Of a stretch of DNA of 64,000 nt, positions 49,505 to 58,000 are shown piece after piece. The DNA comes from Chitinophaga sp. GbtcB8 (GTDB lineage: Bacteria > Bacteroidota > Bacteroidia > Chitinophagales > Chitinophagaceae): NCBI RefSeq assembly GCF_019091455.1, contig NZ_JAGXJN010000011.1, forward strand, positions 62,001 through 126,000. Direction: 5' to 3'. The translations under genes and the position numbers were made by a program. Position 1 is the stretch's first letter. Every line of letters begins with the position of its first letter. The notes under the pieces were generated by a model. It had not been told where the DNA came from, ran no database searches, and saw only the letters and a program-made list of their open reading frames with translations.

Positions 49505-50533
49505 TTATTTTATATCCGTTACTTCGCCGTCGCTTCCGCCTGTGTCCAGGCCAATGGTAGGGCCTTTACGGGTGGCTTCAATAGAAGGTGTACCGCCGTT
49601 AAAGTCATCAACTTCCTTCACCCACTGTGGCAGTGTTTGATATTTAAGTCCTGAGCCTAAGTGCCCCCAGTACTTGCCCAGGCCTACATAAATAATATTT
49701 TCCCCTTCTGTTGCTGTATTGCCGCCGTGATCCATATTGCCCTGGTTGTGAATATATCCCCAGTCGCCGGGGATCCAGTCGGTATCATCGCCTCCATCGT
49801 CATTTATAACCGGGCTTTTGCTGCCGCCCACCATGGTAAGCGCAGTAGCGGCTTCGCAGGCAATAGCATATTGCTCCGGATGCACATTAAGGTCATTGAT
49901 GGCCTTTGTTTTATCCACACCAGGTTTCACATTAAAATTGTCGCTGCCCAGCACCCAGTAATCAGGGTTCATTTTAAAACTGCCTGCTCCTGCCCCGAAG
50001 CTATATTGCTTTTTAGCGGCAAAGCTTATAATACCCATCCTGGCAGCCATTTGTTTGCGCAGGCTGGCATTGGCAGCTGCGCTGGTATTGCCCTTCAGCT
50101 TAAAGATCCTGGGGGAATGAAATAAGGAGGTTACCAGCTCATTATGTACAGAGCTTTTGTTTACCGCCGGTGCGGTGTAAAAGTTGGCGGATTTTTTAAT
50201 GCTGTACCCCATAGTATCCAGCTCCACGCCAGAGCTTACCTCTATCATTCTTTGTATACCCTGGCCGCTGCTTTGCTGCAAAGTATGCGTAAGCTCATGT
50301 GCCAGCAAATGCTGCCCGCCGCTTGATTCCGGCGCATACCTGCCGCTGCCGGCTTCTTTTTTTGGTACAAAGGGAGTGATGGGTTTGCGCTGCACTGCAT
50401 CTTCTTCCTCACAATCCGCACATTTACGCTGAATAAAACCGGGGTTCTGCATGCGCAGCGCATCGCCCTGCGCGGGTGCATGTGCGGCAGGCGTTTGTTG
50501 TTGCGGAATGCTGATTGTTGTATGTTCCGGCAT
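49505..50533 (-). CDS. Putative eCIS payload: shortened DUF4157 with Tgl-like transglutaminase tail
   Basis: This 342-residue protein begins like its neighbour (MPEHTTISIPQQQ), then carries the head GFIQRKCADCEEEDAVQRKP. The first part of DUF4157 is missing: the linker EAGSG runs straight into RYAPESSGGQHLLAHELTHT (His79). The rest is about 60 percent identical by eye to the paralog at 50872. It resembles Bacillus spore transglutaminase Tgl: AINDLNVHPEQYAIACEAAT (candidate nucleophile Cys226), WIPGDWGYIHN, GENIIYVG and KYWGHLG, matching the Tgl Cys, PGD, QGENVI and GH motifs. Predicted activity is protein glutamine gamma-glutamyl transfer (cross-linking or deamidation) in a target cell; delivery is inferred. 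Confidence 0.75.
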   Translation of the reverse strand: MPEHTTISIPQQQTPAAHAPAQGDALRMQNPGFIQRKCADCEEEDAVQRKPITPFVPKKEAGSGRYAPESSGGQHLLAHELTHTLQQSSGQGIQRMIEVSSGVELDTMGYSIKKSANFYTAPAVNKSSVHNELVTSLFHSPRIFKLKGNTSAAANASLRKQMAARMGIISFAAKKQYSFGAGAGSFKMNPDYWVLGSDNFNVKPGVDKTKAINDLNVHPEQYAIACEAATALTMVGGSKSPVINDDGGDDTDWIPGDWGYIHNQGNMDHGGNTATEGENIIYVGLGKYWGHLGSGLKYQTLPQWVKEVDDFNGGTPSIEATRKGPTIGLDTGGSDGEVTDIK

Positions 50534-50560
50534 GAGGACCTACATTATGTGTTTAAATGT

Positions 50561-50860
50561 TTATAACAGTTCATAAACCAGCTGCCGCGTGCCCAGCGCT
50601 TTTTTCAGCTCATCAAACCTTTTACTGAAGGGCAGGCTGCTTTGCAGGTTGCCACCTCCCTGCATGTTGCGCTGTTTACCTTTTAGGATCACCTTACGGA
50701 GACGGGTATCTGTTTTTATTACCTGCAATATTTTATCAAACCCTGCATCATTATCGCCTGCTTTTTCCCCGTTTATAAAGTAGGTAACCTGCTCCGGCTG
50801 AGCAGTATGAAACTCCCAGCTTATAATAACAGAATCTGTATGCATAGTTTGAATGATCAT
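50561..50860 (-). CDS. Hypothetical 99-residue protein between two transglutaminase-like payload genes
   Basis: I do not recognise this protein. It is short, soluble-looking and lacks a signal peptide: MIIQTMHTDSVIISWEFHTA, then VTYFINGEKAGDNDAGFDKI, a basic segment (RLRKVILKGKQRN) and a helical end (FDELKKALGTRQLVYELL). It lacks the Cys-pair head of its neighbours. Spacings of 11 bp upstream and 27 bp downstream place it in the operon. Possible roles are an immunity protein, a chaperone or loading factor for the transglutaminase-like payloads, or a structural accessory. Nothing in the sequence decides between them. Confidence 0.65.
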   Translation of the reverse strand: MIIQTMHTDSVIISWEFHTAQPEQVTYFINGEKAGDNDAGFDKILQVIKTDTRLRKVILKGKQRNMQGGGNLQSSLPFSKRFDELKKALGTRQLVYELL

Positions 50861-50871
50861 TTGCGTAATTA

Positions 50872-52113
50872 TTATTCCAGTCCTGCAGTGGGAGAGGTGC
50901 GCTGGTTGTCAATAGACGCGCCTCCGTGCCAGCTTTTCACCTGGTCAAACCACTGCTTTAATGTTTTGTATTCAAGCCCCGGGCCAAAGTGGCCCCAGAA
51001 CTGGTCTTTACCTACATAAATAATATTTTCACCTTCCAGCCCTACCTGCCCGCCCGCGGGGAATTTAGTGTTGGTGATGTAGCCCCAGTCGCCGGGGATC
51101 CAGTCTGTAGTGTCTGCGCTGGTGCCATCTGTAAGCGGGCTTTTGCTGCCGCCTTCCATGGTGAGCGTGGTGGCTGCCAGGCAGGCAATGTTATATTCCG
51201 TGGGGTTCACATTCAGGTCTTCTATTGCCTTTTGCCGGTCTACGCCGGGTTTTACGGTCATGTCGTTATTCCAATAAGCGGGGTTCATCCTGAAAGCGGC
51301 GCCTGCACCAAAGGTATATTTCTTTTTAGACGCAAAGCTTACAATGCCTAAGCGGGATTTTATCTGCGCCTGTAAGCTGGCGTTGGCGGCCGCGCTGGTG
51401 CTGCCTTTTAGCTTAAACGTCCTGGGGGAATGTAATAACCCGGAAAAGATCTCATTATGCACAGAGCTTTTAGTAACTGCCGGTGCGGTGTAGGTATCCC
51501 CGGTATGGGTAACAGAAAACCCCATGGTATCCAGGTTTACACCGGGATCCACGGAGATGCTTCTTTGTATGCCCTGGCTGCTGCCCTGCTGCAAGGTATG
51601 TGTAAGCTCATGCGCCAGCAAATGCTGCCCGCTGGTTGATTCCGGGGCATACTTGCCGCTGTTAAAGTAAATATCATTCCCTACGGTAAATGCCTGCGCC
51701 TGCAGCTCATCAGACAGCTCAGCGGCATAACCGCCGGTATGTACGCGTACTCCGGAGAAATCTGCGCCAAAGCGGCTTTCCATAAAGGTTTTGGTATTAT
51801 CTCCCAGGGCGCTGCCACCGCCTTTTGTGGCTTGTATGCCGCTGCTTACTTCTGCGCTGGCGCTACCGCCGCTGCCGGCTTCCTTTTTTTGTACAAAGGA
51901 GGTAACGGGCTTGCGCTGTACTGCATCCTCTTCCTCACACTCCGCACATTTGCGCTGAATGGTGGCGGCTGGTGCAGGCATGCGCATCACGGTATCTGCC
52001 ATGGTATCTGCTTCCGTTTCCAGCGGGTCATGTACTGCGCCAATAGTAAGGGGCGCTGCTGCAGGTACTACTGCTGCTTTGCCTTCATTAGGACCGGTTT
52101 TGCTGGTGTACAT
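50872..52113 (-). CDS. Putative eCIS payload: full DUF4157 with Tgl-like transglutaminase tail
   Basis: This 413-residue protein starts at the ATG at 52113 (MYTSKTGPNEGK), 10 bp after the ATPase stop; an in-frame ATG at 52179 would overlap that gene. The head is complete (GAVHDPLETEADTMADTVMR; TIQRKCAECEEEDAVQRKP), and a full DUF4157 domain ends with HELTHTLQQ from residue 168. The C-terminal 230 residues match the Bacillus Tgl pattern: AIEDLNVNPTEYNIACLAAT with candidate nucleophile Cys311, WIPGDWGYITN, GENIIYVG and QFWGHFGPG. Tgl forms epsilon-(gamma-glutamyl)lysine cross-links in spore coats. Here a tethered toxin that modifies glutamines in the target is the likely job. It is the first payload after the ATPase. 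Confidence 0.8.
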   Translation of the reverse strand: MYTSKTGPNEGKAAVVPAAAPLTIGAVHDPLETEADTMADTVMRMPAPAATIQRKCAECEEEDAVQRKPVTSFVQKKEAGSGGSASAEVSSGIQATKGGGSALGDNTKTFMESRFGADFSGVRVHTGGYAAELSDELQAQAFTVGNDIYFNSGKYAPESTSGQHLLAHELTHTLQQGSSQGIQRSISVDPGVNLDTMGFSVTHTGDTYTAPAVTKSSVHNEIFSGLLHSPRTFKLKGSTSAAANASLQAQIKSRLGIVSFASKKKYTFGAGAAFRMNPAYWNNDMTVKPGVDRQKAIEDLNVNPTEYNIACLAATTLTMEGGSKSPLTDGTSADTTDWIPGDWGYITNTKFPAGGQVGLEGENIIYVGKDQFWGHFGPGLEYKTLKQWFDQVKSWHGGASIDNQRTSPTAGLE

Positions 52114-52123
52114 AACTACCTGT

Positions 52124-53512
52124 TTAAATGGTTTTGCCTTCTTTTTTAAACTCCTTGCGGATGCCCTGTAACAGGTCATCTACCAGTATGTGACTGTCGT
52201 TGCGGTTCAATGCCATTAGTGATGCATATTGCACCACGTTCATAATAGAACCACCAGACAGCTCATATTGTTGTGCAATACGTTCCAGCTCATCCGGCCT
52301 GGGAGGCTGGCATTGTTTGCTAAACGCATTGCTCCAGAGCCGCAGCCTTTCCCTGGACCGGGGCGCCTGGAAGTGGATGATGGCCTGCAAACGGCGGGTA
52401 AAGGCTTCATCTACGTTATTACGCATATTGGACGCCAGTATTACCAGCCCGCGGTAATCTTCCAGCCTTTGTAACAGGTAGGCTATTTCCTGGTTTGCAT
52501 ATTTATCGTGGGAGTCAGAGATGCTGGTCCGTTTACCGAACAGCGCATCTGCTTCATCAAAGAATAAGATCCAGTTCTTGTTCTCTGCTTTCTTAAAAAC
52601 TTTTTCCAGGTTCTTTTCTGTTTCACCAATGTATTTGGAAACAACCATAGAAAGATCTACCCGGTACACTTCCAGGTTATAGAGCTTGCCCAGCAGGGCG
52701 GCGGTTAAGGTTTTGCCGGTGCCGGGAGGGCCATGGAACAGCGCTTTGTAGCCGGGTTTCAGCTTTTTGCTCATGCCCCAGCTTTCATATAAGGTAGCGC
52801 CATGCTGTACCCATATGCGCAGCTCATCCAGCTGCTGCGCGGTATAATCATCTACCACCAGGTCCGTCCAGTTCAGGGAGGTGCTTAAGCGCCTGGCCGG
52901 GAACTCCATACTGAAGTTGGGTTTGCGGAACTGACCCGTAGTAAAAAAATCAACATACTCTTCTGAAATGCTCACCGGGCTGCTGTAAAAGGGTTCATTG
53001 CCCGGTGCAGGATCAATGGTAATGATCTGGTGGCCGGAGAAAATATGCTCCGGCTCAAAGAGCTTGTACAGGCGGAAGCGGTGTGCCAGATCATTGCCGG
53101 CCAGCAGGAACAGCGCGGTTTCAATGGTAGGCAAAAAGCCGCTGTGCCGCGTGCCTTTGATACCGCCAAACTCCGTATGCCCCCGGCCGGATGCTTTGTT
53201 GATGCTAAAGAAAATATCCAGCAGGTGCGGCTGCACATGCGGGATAAGGGTCAGCATTAACAGCAGCCTTTCATCCCGGCTCAGGTGATAATAGTTCACA
53301 AACTCCGCGTATACAGAGCGGTCGTTGCTGAGGTCCGGAGCTGTGGTGTCAGCAGGGTCGGTGTCTGCTGTTTCTTTATTGAAATACTCGCTTAAACGGG
53401 CATTCACCACCCCGGCAAACCAGGTGATCTCCGCGGAGAGGCTGGCTGCATTTTGATCTAACCGGTTTACGGTAGTTACCGGTCCTTCCATCACGGTTGC
53501 GCCGTTGGCCAT
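52124..53512 (-). CDS. eCIS AAA+ ATPase (Afp15/PVC15-like)
   Basis: This 462-residue protein has a helical N-terminal region (about 1-200) with an acidic stretch (KETADTDPADTTAPDLSN), followed by one AAA+ module. Walker A is GPPGTGKT at 261-268, Walker B is ILFFDEADALFG near 312-323, and VILASNMRNNVDEAFTRRLQ carries sensor and arginine-finger residues. A single AAA+ ATPase with this layout is a marker gene of extracellular contractile injection systems (Afp15, PVC15) and is thought to act in assembly or payload loading, not sheath recycling as T6SS ClpV does. It lies directly upstream of the payload genes. Confidence 0.93.
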   Translation of the reverse strand: MANGATVMEGPVTTVNRLDQNAASLSAEITWFAGVVNARLSEYFNKETADTDPADTTAPDLSNDRSVYAEFVNYYHLSRDERLLLMLTLIPHVQPHLLDIFFSINKASGRGHTEFGGIKGTRHSGFLPTIETALFLLAGNDLAHRFRLYKLFEPEHIFSGHQIITIDPAPGNEPFYSSPVSISEEYVDFFTTGQFRKPNFSMEFPARRLSTSLNWTDLVVDDYTAQQLDELRIWVQHGATLYESWGMSKKLKPGYKALFHGPPGTGKTLTAALLGKLYNLEVYRVDLSMVVSKYIGETEKNLEKVFKKAENKNWILFFDEADALFGKRTSISDSHDKYANQEIAYLLQRLEDYRGLVILASNMRNNVDEAFTRRLQAIIHFQAPRSRERLRLWSNAFSKQCQPPRPDELERIAQQYELSGGSIMNVVQYASLMALNRNDSHILVDDLLQGIRKEFKKEGKTI

Positions 53513-53655
53513 AAAAAGAGCGATTAGCTGTTAGTAATTAACTGTTAGCTGTTAGCAATTAGCTTTTAGTGTTTAGCGTTAATAGATGATTTACACCATA
53601 AGTATAATGCAATCACTAATAGCTAAAAGCTAACGGCTAACAGCTTATTATTCGT
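53513..53655. repeat. Intergenic inverted repeat made of TTAGCTATTAGC-like words
   Basis: CTGTTAGCTGTTAGCAATTA and the following GCTTTTAGTG (53542-53571) pair with CACTAATAGCTAAAAGCTAA and CGGCTAACAG (53613-53642). A further GATTAGCTGTTAG lies just before the left arm. It is the only sizeable gap in the eCIS operon, between tape-measure and ATPase genes. A long RNA hairpin here could attenuate or stabilise the transcript, or this may be a dispersed intergenic repeat; the words also echo TAAGCTGTTAGCTA near 7343. Confidence 0.6.
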
Positions 53656-55050
53656 TCACCATTCTACAAAGATCAAATAACCGTTCCAGGGCAGGCTGAT
53701 GGTGGAGAAGCCCCAGGGAATGCTGTCCAGCAGCACATCCAGGGTTTTTTGCTCCACCTGCAAACGCCAGTTCTTTTCCTGGCGGCTCAGGATACCGTCC
53801 CTTTTCAGGAAGGTTTCCCGCAGCCCGTTCACAGAAGTATTTTTAAGCATTTTCCAATGCCCGATAATAGATTCCAGCAACAGGGCAGATTCTGTGATCT
53901 CTTTTTCTGTAAGCTCCAGATCCAGCGGCACCGGCTCATTCAGCGGCAGGCCGCAGCAAATTTTTTCCATTACCAGGCTGTATTCCGGCACCTGCTGCTG
54001 CCCGGTGCACAAATACTTTAACAGGTGCACTGCCCGGTAACAGGCATCTTTACTTTTCCATTCCTTACCATCCCATAATTCCAGCGTGGTAAAGAAAGGA
54101 CGAAGGAATGCCGCGAGCAGGATTACCCCGGCATGGCGAACAGTGTATTGTTCTTCTTCAGCATGTGTGTTATAGTCCGTTTGAAAAAGCGATCCGGGTA
54201 ACAATGCTTCTTTTTTAACTGTAGCGGTGGTGCCCCCTGGTAATTGCAGGCCTTTTTCTATAGCCAGTGTTAGCACCAGCGGTTCCACTACACTGCTTTC
54301 CTGTTCAGGTGTAATGATGAACAGGTTAAGCAGGTGCTTAGTAAACACCTGCCATACAACATTTTTATCTGCCGTGGCCTGTAACAGCAGGGGCGCGCTT
54401 TCCAGCACCAGGTTTACGATCTTTTCCGGTGAGGTAGCTGCCAGTGCTGGTGTAGCCCGTGCGCTAATGGTTTGCCGCCATTCCTGTAATAAGCCCTGCG
54501 CATTTGCCAGCGCCGGGAACAGGGTAATGATCTGCATTTTCAGATCATTGCTGAACTGTAAAACCAGGCGTTGCCACAGGTGCGGGTGTGCGCGCTGCGC
54601 CTGCAAAAAATCCAGCAGGGCTGCGGGCTGCTCCTGTAACAGCTGCGCGGTAACTTCCTGCAGGTTCAGCTCCGTTTCATCAACCCACCAGGGTAAGCTG
54701 CCTTTTAACAGAAAGTGCTGCCACATTTCCGCATAGGAGAGCTGCCTGGCCTGCTGCCGCTTCACCAGCGATATGCCGGCCAGCTTTTGCTGAAAGGCCT
54801 GCTCAAACTTTGCCAGGAATACCTCGCTGAACCGGGTGTTGAAACCCTGCGGGCTAAACTTGCCTAAGTCTATTTCCAGCTTATCAATGCGCAGCCATTC
54901 CTTATCATCTACATATTTGGAGCATACCCGGTCCACCACTTCCATGATCTGCTCCTGGTAAGTGAGGGAGAAGTTATAGCGCAGGTTCAGCGCCAGCTCT
55001 TCATCCGGGCAGTTAACTTCAAATTGCAGTTTATTGATCAGGTGCGACAT
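53656..55050 (-). CDS. Contractile injection system tape measure protein (Afp14-like)
   Basis: This 464-residue protein begins MSHLINKLQFEVNCPDEELA and continues LRIDKLEIDLGKFSPQGF, the N-terminal signature of the eCIS tape-measure family (label often seen: contractile injection system tape measure protein). The remainder is helical, with repeated LLQEQPAALLDFLQAQRAHP-type segments that could fold as an extended rod inside the tube. Tape-measure length sets sheath length; at 464 residues it is short for the family as I know it. It lies 10 bp after the large baseplate gene and 143 bp before the ATPase gene. Confidence 0.85.
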   Translation of the reverse strand: MSHLINKLQFEVNCPDEELALNLRYNFSLTYQEQIMEVVDRVCSKYVDDKEWLRIDKLEIDLGKFSPQGFNTRFSEVFLAKFEQAFQQKLAGISLVKRQQARQLSYAEMWQHFLLKGSLPWWVDETELNLQEVTAQLLQEQPAALLDFLQAQRAHPHLWQRLVLQFSNDLKMQIITLFPALANAQGLLQEWRQTISARATPALAATSPEKIVNLVLESAPLLLQATADKNVVWQVFTKHLLNLFIITPEQESSVVEPLVLTLAIEKGLQLPGGTTATVKKEALLPGSLFQTDYNTHAEEEQYTVRHAGVILLAAFLRPFFTTLELWDGKEWKSKDACYRAVHLLKYLCTGQQQVPEYSLVMEKICCGLPLNEPVPLDLELTEKEITESALLLESIIGHWKMLKNTSVNGLRETFLKRDGILSRQEKNWRLQVEQKTLDVLLDSIPWGFSTISLPWNGYLIFVEW

Positions 55051-55060
55051 GTTATATTTA

Positions 55061-58000
55061 TCAGCTTACCGCTTTTTTAACTCTTACATCATCTGCCAGG
55101 CCTTTGCTGCAATCATCTTTACATACACCGCAGGGTTGTAAGGTATTGAGCACATCTACCAAAGGATTTACCTTTTCATAGCTGGGCAGTTCCGTTTGCG
55201 CCATTTCCTGCAACCAGTCATAATACACTTTTTCAAAGCGCTGCATTTCATTGATGCCTATCCATACCACGCGTGTATATACATGTGCCGGTGATTCCGT
55301 TTGCACTGTTTTTTCCACCAGGTTGCGGAAAGTAGCATCGCGGAAACGTTTGGGCCAGCAGGGGAATACTACCGTAGTGCGGAAGGAGTAAGGATCCTCG
55401 TTATTGTCGCAGGGATCTGCGGCACAGTACAGGTCCAGCTGGAAGCTGAAGTAGATGATCAGCTGCGCTATTTCTTTTTCAATATCATCCGCTACATCCG
55501 GCGCGCCGGGCTGTTTGGATTTTTGATTGAAGATAAAGCTGCTCTGCGCCAGCACTATGTCCTTATCGCCATGGATAATAAAGCTGTATTTCAGCTTGGC
55601 AGGATCTTCTTCACCATTGGATACAATGGTATAGTTCACCCTTTCTGATCCATACTCCTGCAGGTCCTTTACGCGTTTGGCCAGGTTCTCATACCGGCGG
55701 AACTTTAAGGGCACGGGCGCAGTACCATCTGCAAACGCTTCCTGGAACAGGAACGACTGATCACCTATGCCGGGGTTTACATTCTTGCGGATGTATTCCA
55801 GCACCCAGGGCAGGTTATCAAAACATTTTTCAGCGGGTATGCGGTACAATCTTTTACGGTAAGGCGGCACCTCTGTGTTTTGTCCCAGGCCAATGCCCAG
55901 GTCACAGGTGTCCAGGCAAATATCCAGCATGCCGGGTAGTATGGGGTTGCCTGCTTCATCCAGCGCACCATCGAACCGCGGGCGTAACAGCAGGTGCTCT
56001 ACCAGGTGCATGCCTTCGTCATTATTCAGCGTGTCCATTACATACTGCAGGCGTTTAAAGGCCTTATCACGGTCTTCGCTCTTATCAAATTTTTCGCCGG
56101 TGGCAATGGCAAGCGCTATCTCAGGGTCTGTGCCATCCCACAGCTCATACCAGAAGGTGCCTATTTGCCCGGCAGATTTGCGGCTGCGCTGGCGCAGCTC
56201 ATCATGGAAATGGAAGTTGTGCCGGTCGTCTGCAAATTCCAGCAGCTCGCTGATGAGGGATTCCGTGCAGCAGCCGTCTGCTACCTCAATACTGGTAAGC
56301 AGCACGGTTTCTTTATTATCCGGATCCACCAGCTTGATCACATTTACGTTCTGGCCTTTTTTATTCTTTTTCCAAACCTGTGTTTTGGTTTTTTCGTCGG
56401 TTTCCATCACCGGCTCTACTACAATGTAATCCGGCGCCAGCGTTCTGCGCATGGCATTGCGGAAGCCCAGCAGGCGGCTTACCCTTCTCTCAGTTCCGGA
56501 AACATTGGGTGTATCCCAGATATCGTTTTGTGCGTAGTTATAACCTTTGCCACGATTGGTGCTGATCTGGTAGTACTCGCCATCCTTCAGGATGCGGATC
56601 TTATCCTGGATCATGCGCTCCTTTACTTTATAGGGCGTAAGCCAGGCGCTGATATTCTCATACTCACTTAAGTCCTCACTGAAGCGGGCCAGCATATGAT
56701 CCAGGAAATGATTGCGGCGGTCCTGGAAAATTTTAGGTGTTTCCACCAGGCTTTGGATCACATGGGTAAATTCTTTCAGCACCTGCTCCCAGGGATTAGG
56801 TGCGCCGTGATCTACCACCAGGTCTTTAAGGTCCTCTATTTCCGTGAGGGCACGGGTAAAATAAGTATGCTTAATGGTATCGTCAAAAGTGAACAGGTCG
56901 CGGAGGTGGTTCAGCTGCACCAGGTAATCTGCCAGGATCTGCTCAAAGAACATCAGGTAACCTTTCAGCTGCAGGGCTTGCGTGCGGCGTTTTTCATCGG
57001 CCTCATTGGGCAGCCCTGCGCGGTCGCTTACACCATAACACATGGGCAGGGAGTAGGTTACCGGGTAATAATCTTCCAGCTCCATGTTCTCGCCAAGCGG
57101 TATAGGCAGGTCTACGGTATGGCCTTCCAGCTTGTACTTGCGTTCCAGCACTTTCAGGTCATTGAACAGCTTCAACATTCTTTCCGGCCGGCGGTCAGCA
57201 GGACAGCCGGTGTAATAGGTGAGCAGCTCCCTTTCCTTACAGAAAATGATCTGCGACATGGCTGGTTGTATACGGGCTACCTTGCGCTGTTCCCGCAGGA
57301 AGTTCAACCACTGGTAAAAGAAGTTCTTATCAGGATCTGCATCACCGGTCTGGCTGCCACTGGAAAGGTGCAGGTAGGTAATGGCTTTAATGCCTTTAAT
57401 GTCGGCTATTTCGTTGATAATGTCCGACAGGCGGATGTCGCGGAAAAAGTCTGTTGCCTCCAGTTCTACATCATCAATAAACCCGTGCTTAAGGGCAGGG
57501 CCTTCAAATATTTCATCTATCAGGTAACCTCTTTCCTGCATTTGCGGGATGGTATGAAAGGGTACGGATGGGGTGAAGTATTTGTAAATGATGAAGAACA
57601 TTTGCGCCAGCACCTGGTCAGGATCGGCATATTCCTCTAATGCTACAGATGCCATGATGCCAAAATCCTCGTACTCCACGCCATTGATGCTCAGGAAATC
57701 TTCGCATAAATTGCGGTGGCGGCTCAGGCGGTCCAGCACCAGCTGCCGTACTTCCTCCCGCTGGTCGGCCTGCAGCACATCTTCTTCATACTCCACCATT
57801 ACATTGTACAGCCCTTCAAACTCAATGATCTTGGAGGGGAGCACATTGTTGTTTGGGGAAAGATATTCCAGCAGCGTATTGAGCGCCGTTGTTTTTTTGT
57901 CGATATGTTTTACCTGATCCTGCAGCTGTTCCCGTTCTGCAATAAGCGCGGCCCTTTTGGTGGGGTCAATGTCCGGCATATCTATCTGCGTGGTCAGGTC

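Noticed and set aside
52114-52179. Upstream ATG for the first payload gene
   Set aside because: It would overlap the ATPase gene by 56 bases and adds a basic, unrelated leader; the ATG at 52113 gives normal operon spacing.
56696-57640. 314-codon plus-strand open frame
   Set aside because: It is antisense to the Afp12-like baseplate gene, has no domain or signal motif, and is explained by codon bias of the real gene.
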